From assembly GCA_965140775.1 (NCBI GenBank), contig OZ223471.1, positions 1 to 64,000 on the forward strand: a stretch of DNA of 64,000 bases, written 5' to 3'. Positions 25,110-32,603 of the stretch are shown one piece after another (positions within the stretch are counted from its first letter, which is position 1; each line of letters starts with the position of its first letter). This DNA comes from UBA6244 sp965140775 (GTDB lineage: Bacteria > Bacteroidota > Bacteroidia > Bacteroidales > F082). A model generated the notes under the pieces. That model did no database searches, had not been told where the DNA came from, and was given only the letters and a program-made list of their open reading frames with translations. The translations under genes were made by a program, and so were the position numbers.

Positions 25110-26069
25110 CTAGCTACATTTAAGTACTTGTGTCATCTGGTACTTGGCGGCCTCCACGTTGGGGCCGGAAGTTACGTTTTTGTATGCTGAACAGGCTGCG
25201 GCACTGTCGCCTTTACCTTCGTTGGCCTGGCCTAATCCAAAGTAAATTTCCGATTTATCATCTTTTTTCAGTTCCAGGGCTTTGGTTCCCGAAGCGATGG
25301 CATTGTCCCAGTCGTTTAATTTATTGTAAGCCAGCAAGAGGTAATAATAAGTATTGGCCTCGCCGGGGAGGTATGTCATGGATTGGTTGATCAGTTGGAT
25401 GGCCTTTTCGGCGTTTCCATTTTGAAGTTCTTTGGCGCCTGCAACCTCGAGGGCATTGGAAGAAGTTTTGCGGGCAGCGTCGGCCATTTTCTGCAATTTG
25501 TCATCGCCATCGCTCATCTTAATGACCTTATCCATTTTTTCCAGCATTTTGTCCAGGTCGTCTTTTTCTTTGAATATCAAACCTTCGCCATACACTGCTT
25601 TTACACAGGTTGGATCAATTTCCAGCGCCATTTCATATTCCGCGTAAGCATCATCGAGCTGGTTTTTCTTACGCAACGAATCGCCCAATTTTGAACGCAA
25701 TTGAGAAACTAAGTCGGCAGTTTTGCCTTTCAAATCGTCGTCGCCCACTTGGCCGGCAAAGGCATACCCTTTTTCGAGCATGGCGATGGAGGCTTTAATT
25801 TTTTTTGCTTTGTACAAATCAACACCGGCGCGGTAGTAGGCATTGCCCAATTGTGTTTCGATGTTCGATTTGAGGTCGGCGGCATCCGGCCCTACTTCAT
25901 CGGCGATTTTTAAAGCTTGTTCGTAAACAGGCACGGCAGCTTGATAATTCTTTTCTTTTACAAATTCATTTCCTTCATTGTATTTGGTTCCGGCCTCTTC
26001 AACCGACTGAGCCGAGAGTCCCAGTACGAAAACAACCAGCCCCAACATCATCAATGATTTTTTTAACAT
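25110..26069 (-). CDS. Secreted TPR-repeat protein
   Basis: 319 residues with a signal peptide (MLKKSLMMLGLVVFVLGLSA-QS) and tandem tetratricopeptide helices throughout: YNEGNEFVKEKNYQAAVPVYEQ, then DSLRKKNQLDDAYAEYEMAL, then KELQNGNAEKAIQLINQSM, then KSEIYFGLGQANEGKGDSA. TPR proteins scaffold protein-protein contacts; the partner is unknown. The protein is likely periplasmic. It converges with the AI-2E gene with a 3-base gap and no visible terminator between them. Confidence 0.85.
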   Translation of the reverse strand: MLKKSLMMLGLVVFVLGLSAQSVEEAGTKYNEGNEFVKEKNYQAAVPVYEQALKIADEVGPDAADLKSNIETQLGNAYYRAGVDLYKAKKIKASIAMLEKGYAFAGQVGDDDLKGKTADLVSQLRSKLGDSLRKKNQLDDAYAEYEMALEIDPTCVKAVYGEGLIFKEKDDLDKMLEKMDKVIKMSDGDDKLQKMADAARKTSSNALEVAGAKELQNGNAEKAIQLINQSMTYLPGEANTYYYLLLAYNKLNDWDNAIASGTKALELKKDDKSEIYFGLGQANEGKGDSAAACSAYKNVTSGPNVEAAKYQMTQVLKCS

Positions 26070-26367
26070 GTCAACAAAATTTACGTGAATAATTAAACTT
26101 TTATTTGGCGCGCAAGATACAAATATTATGTAAAGTGGTTTTTTATGAAAATCTTAATAAAAGGTAAAATTTGATTTTGGTGATTGAAGAGGAATAAAAA
26201 TACGTTAAACCAGGTGTTTGAAAATCGTTCTATAATTTGCAATCACTTGAAATATTGGTTATTGAAAAAGTCTAACCAAATTTTTTTAAACAAGTACCAA
26301 ATCCTTCATTTAATTAAACATAGAATTTTATAGCTTTGGAGCACTCAATACTACTATTACCGATTAT

Positions 26368-26417
26368 GAATTGAAATGAGCTTTAAGTTCGCTTCGCTCC
26401 TGAAACCTCTTCAATTC
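26368..26417. repeat. Inverted repeat in the gap between 26070 and 26518
   Basis: GAATTGAA (26368-26375) and TTCAATTC (26410-26417) can form a hairpin. The rest of the 26070-26518 gap is AT-rich, and I see no gene in it. Confidence 0.35.
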
Positions 26418-26518
26418 TATATCGGCATTATACATAAACAGCGTAGTGCTAACTTCAATTTATAATTGGTATAACAACCTGAACTTCTACAAGTCGCTCA
26501 ATAAACAGATTTTAAAAC

Positions 26519-26727
26519 ATTGTTGTCCGGTAAAAAAAACAGAAAACGCTGCAATGCTTGATATATCGTCCCTACGGGACTTCATTACAGTGGGGGTTGT
26601 TTCCATATCCTACCCATATTTAGCCCCTGACGGGGCTGTCCCGTAGGGACAAGATGTTGGTAGAATGCAAATTAAGGTATCCAAGAAGTCCCGTATGGAC
26701 GTTATATATTTTTAACCGGACATCAAT
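26519..26727. mobile_element. MITE-like element, copy 1 (209 bp)
   Basis: Nearly full-length match to the element at 51305-51512. The ends are inverted: the left reads ATTGTTGTCCGGTAAAA and the right, reverse-complemented, ATTGATGTCCGGTTAAAA. Inside are four palindromes: GTCCC-TAC-GGGAC (26568-26580), AGCCCC-TGAC-GGGGCT (26622-26637), GTCCC-GTA-GGGAC (26638-26650) and GTCCCGTATGGAC (26688-26700). There is no coding capacity. Terminal inverted repeats plus dispersal suggest a non-autonomous transposable element. No clear target-site duplication could be called. Confidence 0.7.
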
Positions 26728-26764
26728 AATTAAAAAAAAATTGGAATCAGAATATGAAACGGAA

Positions 26765-26772
26765 TACCTTTG
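26765..26772 (+). promoter_or_regulatory. -7 promoter box for the gene at 26847
   Basis: TACCTTTG, an exact consensus match, 38 bases past the MITE copy and 74 bases before the first ATG. Confidence 0.45.
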
Positions 26773-26846
26773 TGGCAAGTTAGAAATAGGAAAAACAATA
26801 TGTTCAAGGTGAATCCACAGAGCTAGTTATCTGTTTTTTTACCTCA

Positions 26847-27500
26847 ATGAAAATAAATAGCATGGATATGGTCCTAAGAAAGAGCCTTTTAGCCTTTTGC
26901 ATTCTGATGGCAGTTGCAATGAGTGCAACTTCCCAGAACATTATCGAATCGTTTAAAATAACACATGGTAACAAACTGAAAACTATCAGATGCGATAGTC
27001 TTAATTACCTTAAAATATCTGTAAAACACAGGTCGTTGATTGCCACCGACAGTTTGCAATACCTCAACGGAAGAATTCTGGAGATAAACTCTGAACGAAT
27101 TAAAATTGAGCCCTCCATCAATAGCATGGAGGTCAGGTATTTATGCGACTCTAACTACACTTTTAAACAATGGAATTCCTCCCCCGGAAAACCGATAAAT
27201 ATTAATATATCAGATATTTTAAAAATTGAATACCAAAGCAAATCCGCTCAGTATTGGAACACATTTGGCAATACTTCCATCATCATCGGAAGTATAACCA
27301 CGCTCATTCTTTCGCCCCTAATCAGTATCGACTATAAAAACGGCGGGTTTAATTCAGACAGATATTTAAAAACTTCTGCAATTGGACTTGGGTTGGTGTC
27401 CATTGGTATTCCCATTTCGATCATTTCAGGAGAAAAAACATACCACTTCAAAAACAGAGAGAGGAAGAAAAGAACTAAAATTTGGAAACTTTTGAAGTGA
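26847..27500 (+). CDS. Secreted or membrane-anchored protein of unknown function
   Basis: 217 residues; I do not recognise a family. The N-terminus is a signal peptide (SLLAFCILMAVAMSATSQ). A start at the second Met (26862, MDMVLRKS) is equally possible. Then come about 100 polar, beta-rich residues (SLQYLNGRILEINSERIKIEP) and a pair of hydrophobic segments (TSIIIGSITTLILSPLISI and TSAIGLGLVSIGIPISIIS), ending in a very basic tail. The layout resembles the protein at 38060-38749, with a signal peptide, a 'convert and store' type beta region, then paired helices. That suggests a shared architecture and not necessarily homology. It has its own promoter downstream of the MITE. Confidence 0.7.
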   Translation: MKINSMDMVLRKSLLAFCILMAVAMSATSQNIIESFKITHGNKLKTIRCDSLNYLKISVKHRSLIATDSLQYLNGRILEINSERIKIEPSINSMEVRYLCDSNYTFKQWNSSPGKPININISDILKIEYQSKSAQYWNTFGNTSIIIGSITTLILSPLISIDYKNGGFNSDRYLKTSAIGLGLVSIGIPISIISGEKTYHFKNRERKKRTKIWKLLK

Positions 27501-27878
27501 TATTTTGTTTCTAATGGAGTGTTAGGTTTTCACCGTTTTCATGATGAAAAAAGCATAAAAATCTGTTTTTCCTTCCTTTAGATTAAGAAACACAAGCCAT
27601 TCTGCAAGTTAGCAAGACAGCGTTTGGGTTTGCTCTTAAAGCCTAACCTTATGTGAGTTGTTGCTTTCTATGGTTTAAACCAAGAGGCGTTTCAATACCA
27701 TTCAATATATTTTATCAAGCAGATATACAGCACTATAATTTTTATTTCAAAAATCAAATCTTTCCTATAAAATGGGAACTCACCCGGCGAATTATCCCGA
27801 CAGATCGGATTATTACTCCTCAGTAATTTTTACGACCTTTGACACGGTATTGCCATTTTAAACCAAAACAAATTTACT
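27501..27878. other. Gene-free stretch
   Basis: 378 bases of AT-rich sequence with no open frame, repeat or promoter match I can support. The start of the SRAP gene at its end is set by the catalytic Cys codon. Confidence 0.5.
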
Positions 27879-28559
27879 GTGTGCGGACGATTTCAACTTT
27901 CAGTTAAGGGAAAACACATCAGCGAGCGTTTCAACGTGGAAGTGTTCGACGAAATGTACAAGCCCCGGTTTAATTGTGCTCCGGGACAGATGCTGGCGGT
28001 TATTACCAATCAGGAACCCGAAAAACTGAACTTTTACAAATGGGGATTGGTGCCCTTTTGGGCCAAAGACCTTAAAATTGGCAACAAACTGATTAATACA
28101 AGAGCCGAAACCATATTGGAGAAACCTTCTTTTAAGGCAGCTTTCAGTCGTCGTCGGTGTTTGATTCCGGCCAATGGCTTTTATGAATGGCGCAAGGATG
28201 CCGACAAAACACCCTACCGAATATTTTTAAAAACCGAAGAAATATTTGCCATGGCCGGTATTTGGGAAACATGGAAAGATGCTGAAGGACGCCCGCTGCA
28301 CACCTTCTCCATCATCACCACCGAGCCCAACCGACTGATGAAAGACATCCACAACCGCATGCCTGTAATTCTGCCTCCCGACAAGGAAAAGGAATGGTTG
28401 CATGAGGATAATCCGGAGTTGCTCACCCCCCTGCTTTTGCCTTATGATGCGCAACAAATGGAAGCCTATCCCATTGGCAAGGGCATCAATTCGCCACGCA
28501 ACAACCACCCGTCACTCATCAGTCCGGCGAACAACGATACCCTTACTTTGGATATTTAA
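27879..28559 (+). CDS. SRAP domain protein (YedK/HMCES family, abasic-site DNA-protein crosslinker)
   Basis: 226 residues. The GTG start at 27879 is fixed because the next codon must encode the catalytic Cys2 (MCGRFQLS), exposed after Met removal. SRAP proteins form a stable thiazolidine crosslink with abasic sites in single-stranded DNA and so shield them. Other key residues are visible: the RAET segment (NTRAETILEKPSF), PANGFYEWRKD with the conserved Glu, and DIHNRMPVIL with the conserved His. The domain is full length. No LexA box was identified. It stands alone between two gene-poor stretches. Confidence 0.93.
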   Translation: MCGRFQLSVKGKHISERFNVEVFDEMYKPRFNCAPGQMLAVITNQEPEKLNFYKWGLVPFWAKDLKIGNKLINTRAETILEKPSFKAAFSRRRCLIPANGFYEWRKDADKTPYRIFLKTEEIFAMAGIWETWKDAEGRPLHTFSIITTEPNRLMKDIHNRMPVILPPDKEKEWLHEDNPELLTPLLLPYDAQQMEAYPIGKGINSPRNNHPSLISPANNDTLTLDI

Positions 28560-28750
28560 CCTATGGTTTATATGATGGTCATCAGAATTTTGGAGATCGG
28601 ATTTATTTCACCACCGGCATTTAATGGCTTGTGGTAATGGGCTAATCTGTTGATAATAAGATGATTGGTGTGAACTCGGAGGTGTAACAAACCGAACGGC
28701 AACTTCCTTTCTGCTCAATTGTGATGTGGAATCATATCAATTAGGTTGAG

Positions 28751-29440
28751 TTATTCTTTTTTCCCTGCCCCAATGGGTACGGTTAATTTTACGAAGATTG
28801 AACTGTTTTTCGTATCACTTACTTTTTTATAAACATTGGTTAAGCCGTAGTAATATTTTATGCCAATGGACATCCCTAATTTTTGTTTGAGTTTATATCC
28901 GAATCCGCCCATTAATCCGGCTTCAATCCGGTTTATCATGTCTTTATTTGATTGCCTGATTCTGATTTCCCGCCCATCAATATCGGAAATATACACTACC
29001 CAAGCCTTGTACATCAAACCAAATTGGGGTCCGGCTTCCAGATACATCCTGTTTTTAAAATGGTATTTTATTAATGCCGGAACTAAAAAATAGTTGATTC
29101 TTTGGCTATAATCACCCGATTCAGGATAGATGGTTGTTTTTAAAAACTGCAAATCATTATCCGAAAGCCTGTCGACACCCAAATTAGATTTTACCAACAC
29201 ACCGGTATAAAAATACCATTGATGTTTAATCCGGATATCAAAATAAAAGCCCAGATTGATAGTTCTCAGGCTTTTTTTGGTATCCAAGCCCGAGATATTC
29301 GACCAGTTTAAACCACCTTCTAATCCAAACTCAAGTCCTTCCGAATTCAATTTGTCGCCCAACAACAGGGAGATTAAAATCTGACTTTGGACAGTGTAAC
29401 CAATTAAAATCAGAAACAGAAACAGAATAAATTTTTTCAT
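28751..29440 (-). CDS. Outer membrane beta-barrel protein (PorT/porin-like)
   Basis: About 229 residues from the Met at 29440 (MKKFILFLFLILIGYTVQSQ signal peptide); the earlier Met at 29506 adds a non-signal leader. The mature chain has alternating amphipathic strands: FGLEGGLNWSNISGL, then INLGFYFDIRIKHQWYFYTGV, then YFLVPALIKYHF, then MYLEAGPQFGLMYKA, then AGLMGGFGYKLKQKLGMSIG. This fits the 'outer membrane protein beta-barrel' family common in Bacteroidota. Cargo or function is unknown. It lies 62 bases after the T9SS cargo gene on the same strand, so the two may be co-transcribed. Confidence 0.75.
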   Translation of the reverse strand: MKKFILFLFLILIGYTVQSQILISLLLGDKLNSEGLEFGLEGGLNWSNISGLDTKKSLRTINLGFYFDIRIKHQWYFYTGVLVKSNLGVDRLSDNDLQFLKTTIYPESGDYSQRINYFLVPALIKYHFKNRMYLEAGPQFGLMYKAWVVYISDIDGREIRIRQSNKDMINRIEAGLMGGFGYKLKQKLGMSIGIKYYYGLTNVYKKVSDTKNSSIFVKLTVPIGAGKKE

Positions 29441-29502
29441 GTGTGCAGAATATGCGCAAAGATACTTTTTAGCGACGTTGCTGATAAGTAAGTTGTCGGG
29501 AT

Positions 29503-30429
29503 TCAATTAATCACCAACTTCCTTCTCAGGTGGGTATTTTCACAGACTATCTCCACCACATATATCCCCGGGCTAAATTTTGACACATCAATGGTTTTAT
29601 CCGGATTCGGCACTTGCCAAACCAGATGCCCCAACTGATCGAAGAATAGTATTTGATTGATGGGTTGATTTTCCGGGTTGTTGATTTGGAAGAGGTGGGT
29701 GGCAGGGTTGGGGAAAAGGGTGATTTCAGAACTGTGGTTTTCTTCTTGTCCCACAATAAAATAAGTGCACCGATCTGTTTCATTCATGGGGCCAATGAAA
29801 AACGTTTCCGGATCCTCATAACACCACAGATCGTCACCACTTTCAAATAACGGACAGAAATTTCCAAACAAGGAGGTCATTGATCCGATACCTTCAATCC
29901 AATCCTCATACTGAAGCCCTCCGATTTGCAACCTTCTTCTGTATTGTGAACCAACCAACACACTATCAACCCCTTCTACGCCTACAGGAAATGGGATAAA
30001 CTCATTGAGCTCAAACACATCTCCCAACGCTACGTCGAAACGGTAAAGTAAAAACTCGTCTAGAGTGGAGTTTTCGATGTAACAATGAATGGTGAATTCT
30101 TGATTAAGTTTGGCGGGTTTATAATAGATATGTTTTTGATTGTCCTCACGCAATCCGCCAATGTATTCTGCGCTTGCTGTGTCGATTTCGTACGTGGATT
30201 GCGGAACCACCCTATAAATTTTGGAATAAGTTACGGTATCGAAAATAGTATCGCCATTGATGAAAAAGAAAACCGTTTCATGACTATATCCTCCCGGGTA
30301 GTTGTGAAACCAACTGGTTACACTCCATTTGGCCGTATCCGTTTGAAAAGGATAGTAGGTTTGAGTCATGGCAAATTTTGTGGATACAACCAGCAAAATA
30401 ACAAGTAACAGATAAGCTTTTTTCATCAT
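29503..30429 (-). CDS. T9SS type A sorting-domain protein, secreted
   Basis: About 308 residues from the MMKKAYLLLVILLVVS signal peptide at 30429; the open frame begins 102 bases earlier but that part is not signal-like. The central region has no domain I recognise (FHNYPGGYSHETVFFFINGD, then YEDWIEGIGSMTSLFGNFCP). The last 75 residues are a T9SS sorting domain: ITLFPNPATHLFQINNPE, then DVSKFSPGIYVVEI. That sends it to the cell surface or outside through the T9SS. The WIEGIGS motif is common in a family of short secreted Bacteroidota proteins of unknown role. Confidence 0.75.
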   Translation of the reverse strand: MMKKAYLLLVILLVVSTKFAMTQTYYPFQTDTAKWSVTSWFHNYPGGYSHETVFFFINGDTIFDTVTYSKIYRVVPQSTYEIDTASAEYIGGLREDNQKHIYYKPAKLNQEFTIHCYIENSTLDEFLLYRFDVALGDVFELNEFIPFPVGVEGVDSVLVGSQYRRRLQIGGLQYEDWIEGIGSMTSLFGNFCPLFESGDDLWCYEDPETFFIGPMNETDRCTYFIVGQEENHSSEITLFPNPATHLFQINNPENQPINQILFFDQLGHLVWQVPNPDKTIDVSKFSPGIYVVEIVCENTHLRRKLVIN

Positions 30430-30596
30430 CGTATAATTTACATGTATAATTGGCTTTCCCAAACGCTTCCATCTTTGTTCGTGGTCCGATTTTATTCTGC
30501 CTGCATCCGTATAGCCTTGTTCAGTCACCAAAGGTAAGAGGCAACCGGAACATTTCCAAGTATTTCAGAAAATATTTAGGCGCAACATCCACTAGG

Positions 30597-31658
30597 CTAC
30601 CATACCACTGAGAGTATCAACACGGCAACCATGGTCATACTAACCGAAAACGAATAAATAAAGAACAGAAAAAACATTTTTAAAGCGGTACGCACATACG
30701 ACCTGGCGTAATATTTTTTCATTCCGAAAAATATATTAATCGGGATAAGCCAATAGAGGTAGTTTTCGGGACTCATGGACTTGTCGGGGAAAATTAACTT
30801 GATGAGAACAATGAGCGAAAAGAGGATGAAAGAAGCCGAATGCATTTCGAGCGAATAGATGAAATGCCCCCAGTAGTACCGGCGTTTTTTTCTGAAAAAT
30901 AACCACAACCAAAGGGCAAACATGGGCATCACCAAAAAAAATGACCACGACAGGTATTTATAAAAAGTGGACACGAACACATCCGGGTAGCTGACCAAAT
31001 GAATGAGGTTTTTGATGATTCGGTTATCGGTTGCCGAATTGTCCTTTTCTTTCAGTTCTTCTGTAAGTTGTTGTTTGATTTCGTTGAGTCTTTCGGCAGT
31101 AAATATTTTTCCACGTGTTTTTTGAGGCTTCAGTTTGAGCGTATCGAGACCCGTAATTTTGAGGTTGATGGCCTTGGCAGCTTTGTTTAGCCCTTCCCGT
31201 GCCAGTGAGTCAACATTAAGGGTGTCGGCGTATAAGGTGTTGGTGGTGTTGGAAGTTACGCCGGGATTTTCCACCAGGTTATTGGTCAGGATATTTAGCA
31301 AAAGAAAAAACACAAAACTGACGAACACATAAAATTGCAATGGTTTCATATACCGTGCTCTTTTTCCGGCCATGTATTCTGTGGAAAATTTTCCGGGAGC
31401 GAAGAGGATGGTTTTCAGCGTTTTGAAAAACTTGGTGTCGAAGGCAAAAATGGTTCCCGTAAAATCGTATATCAACACCTTGAATGGCTGATCAAACTCT
31501 TTGGTTGATTGCCCGCATCGGGGACAATAATGACCTTGAAATTCGGTATCGCAATTTTGACAGATGATTAAAGGCATTTCGGAAAGATTTTCCCTGTCTG
31601 AATTTTTCAGGAACACTTTGCTAATACCTTTTTTGTTAAATATCTTCTTTAGAGCCAT
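30597..31658 (-). CDS. DUF3667 membrane protein with N-terminal zinc ribbon
   Basis: 353 residues. A zinc ribbon opens the protein (CQNCDTEFQGHYCPRCGQ), followed by the DUF3667 hallmark (ILFAPGKFSTEYMAGKRARY, then MKPLQFYVFVSFVFFLLL). After a charged region predicted to face the periplasm or cytosol there are about four further helices (FFLVMPMFALWLWLFF, SASFILFSLIVLIKLIF, and others). The family is widespread in Bacteroidota and its function is unknown. A promoter box lies 37 bases upstream. Confidence 0.85.
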   Translation of the reverse strand: MALKKIFNKKGISKVFLKNSDRENLSEMPLIICQNCDTEFQGHYCPRCGQSTKEFDQPFKVLIYDFTGTIFAFDTKFFKTLKTILFAPGKFSTEYMAGKRARYMKPLQFYVFVSFVFFLLLNILTNNLVENPGVTSNTTNTLYADTLNVDSLAREGLNKAAKAINLKITGLDTLKLKPQKTRGKIFTAERLNEIKQQLTEELKEKDNSATDNRIIKNLIHLVSYPDVFVSTFYKYLSWSFFLVMPMFALWLWLFFRKKRRYYWGHFIYSLEMHSASFILFSLIVLIKLIFPDKSMSPENYLYWLIPINIFFGMKKYYARSYVRTALKMFFLFFIYSFSVSMTMVAVLILSVVW

Positions 31659-31694
31659 AAACGTTATTCAAGGAAAGTGTGGAATATTCTGACA

Positions 31695-31702
31695 CAAATA
31701 TA
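31695..31702 (-). promoter_or_regulatory. -7 promoter box for the DUF3667 gene
   Basis: Minus-strand TATATTTG, an exact consensus match, 36 bases before the ATG at 31658. Confidence 0.45.
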
Positions 31703-31829
31703 CAAACCTTTCACTTCCAATTATGGTAAAAGAGGATATCGCCCTTAGCCGCATAATTGAGCATGGACAAAAATGGCCATGATACCCTGTGATTGACCGT
31801 CAGGTCTGAGGGACAGAAGTGCCAACCGA

Positions 31830-32189
31830 TCAATGTGGTGGCGCGTCCTTTTTACAACACGTGGGCAAATTGTCGTAAGCTTTTTTGTCGGCCACCAGGT
31901 CGTCGGCATCGTAGCCAATTTTGGTGACGGCTTTTTTCAGGTTTTCTTTGGTGTTTTTGCCACGCTTGAAAGTCACGGTAAGTTCTTTGGTTTCCAAATC
32001 CAAAACGACAGATTTCACACCTTTTTCAAAAGCCATGTCATGTTCCAACCGATCTTTGCATTGCTCGCAAACGGCAGATGTTTTGATGGTTATTGTCTCA
32101 AATTTACTTTCCTTTTCGCTTTGCGCGAAAGAGCTCATCCCCGCCATCAGCAGGATAGCCATGAATAATGTGGTGATTTTAGTTTTCAT
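31830..32189 (-). CDS. Secreted heavy-metal-associated (HMA) domain protein
   Basis: 119 residues: a signal peptide (MKTKITTLFMAILLMAGMSSFA-QS), then one HMA domain (TITIKTSAVCEQCKDRLEHDM, with the CxxC metal pair, and GVKSVVLDLETKELTVTF, KKAVTKIGYDADDL), ending LPTCCKKDAPPH. HMA domains bind Cu(I) and other soft metals. The signal peptide places it in the periplasm. It is the last gene of a same-strand set with a TonB receptor and a HYC_CC_PP protein, though a 250-base repeat array lies between it and the receptor gene. A copper-handling role is likely. Confidence 0.85.
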   Translation of the reverse strand: MKTKITTLFMAILLMAGMSSFAQSEKESKFETITIKTSAVCEQCKDRLEHDMAFEKGVKSVVLDLETKELTVTFKRGKNTKENLKKAVTKIGYDADDLVADKKAYDNLPTCCKKDAPPH

Positions 32190-32353
32190 ATTAGTGTTAT
32201 TTAATTCTTATTTAATACGTTCTCTTTTTACCGTTTCAAGCATCCACGCTTGAAACCCCATTTCCTACCCACTCTCGATTATTTTTCAAATCAAAATAGA
32301 GATCCTTCATTTCGTTTCCCTCCATTTAGGATGACAAAAAACCCTCTATCCTA

Positions 32354-32603
32354 TTTGATTCCATTGCTCCCATTGATCCTCTGATCTATTGATCCATTGA
32401 TCCCCTGATCCATTAATCCCCTGATTCATTAATCCCCTGATCCATTGATCCATTGATCCCCTGATCCATTGATCCCATTGATCCATTGATCCTCTGATCC
32501 ATTGATCCTCTGATCTATTGATCCCCTGATCCCCTGATCCATTAATCCCATTGATCCATTGATCCCCTGATCCATTAATCCCATTGATCCCCTGATCCAT
32601 TGA
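32354..32603. repeat. Tandem repeat array of GATCCATT / GATCCCCT words
   Basis: About 250 bases made almost only of 8-9-base words (TGATCCATT, TGATCCCC, TTAATCCC) in irregular order, rich in GATC sites. It lies between the TonB receptor stop and the HMA gene. The minus strand is open across it (84 codons, repeated WINGSGDQ), but that is a by-product of the 9-base period. A short relative sits at 52569-52631. Confidence 0.9.

Noticed and set aside
32346..32600. 84-codon open frame on the minus strand with repeated WINGSGDQ
   Set aside because: It is produced by the 9-base word repeat, has no start context or protein-like composition, and is better explained as a DNA repeat.
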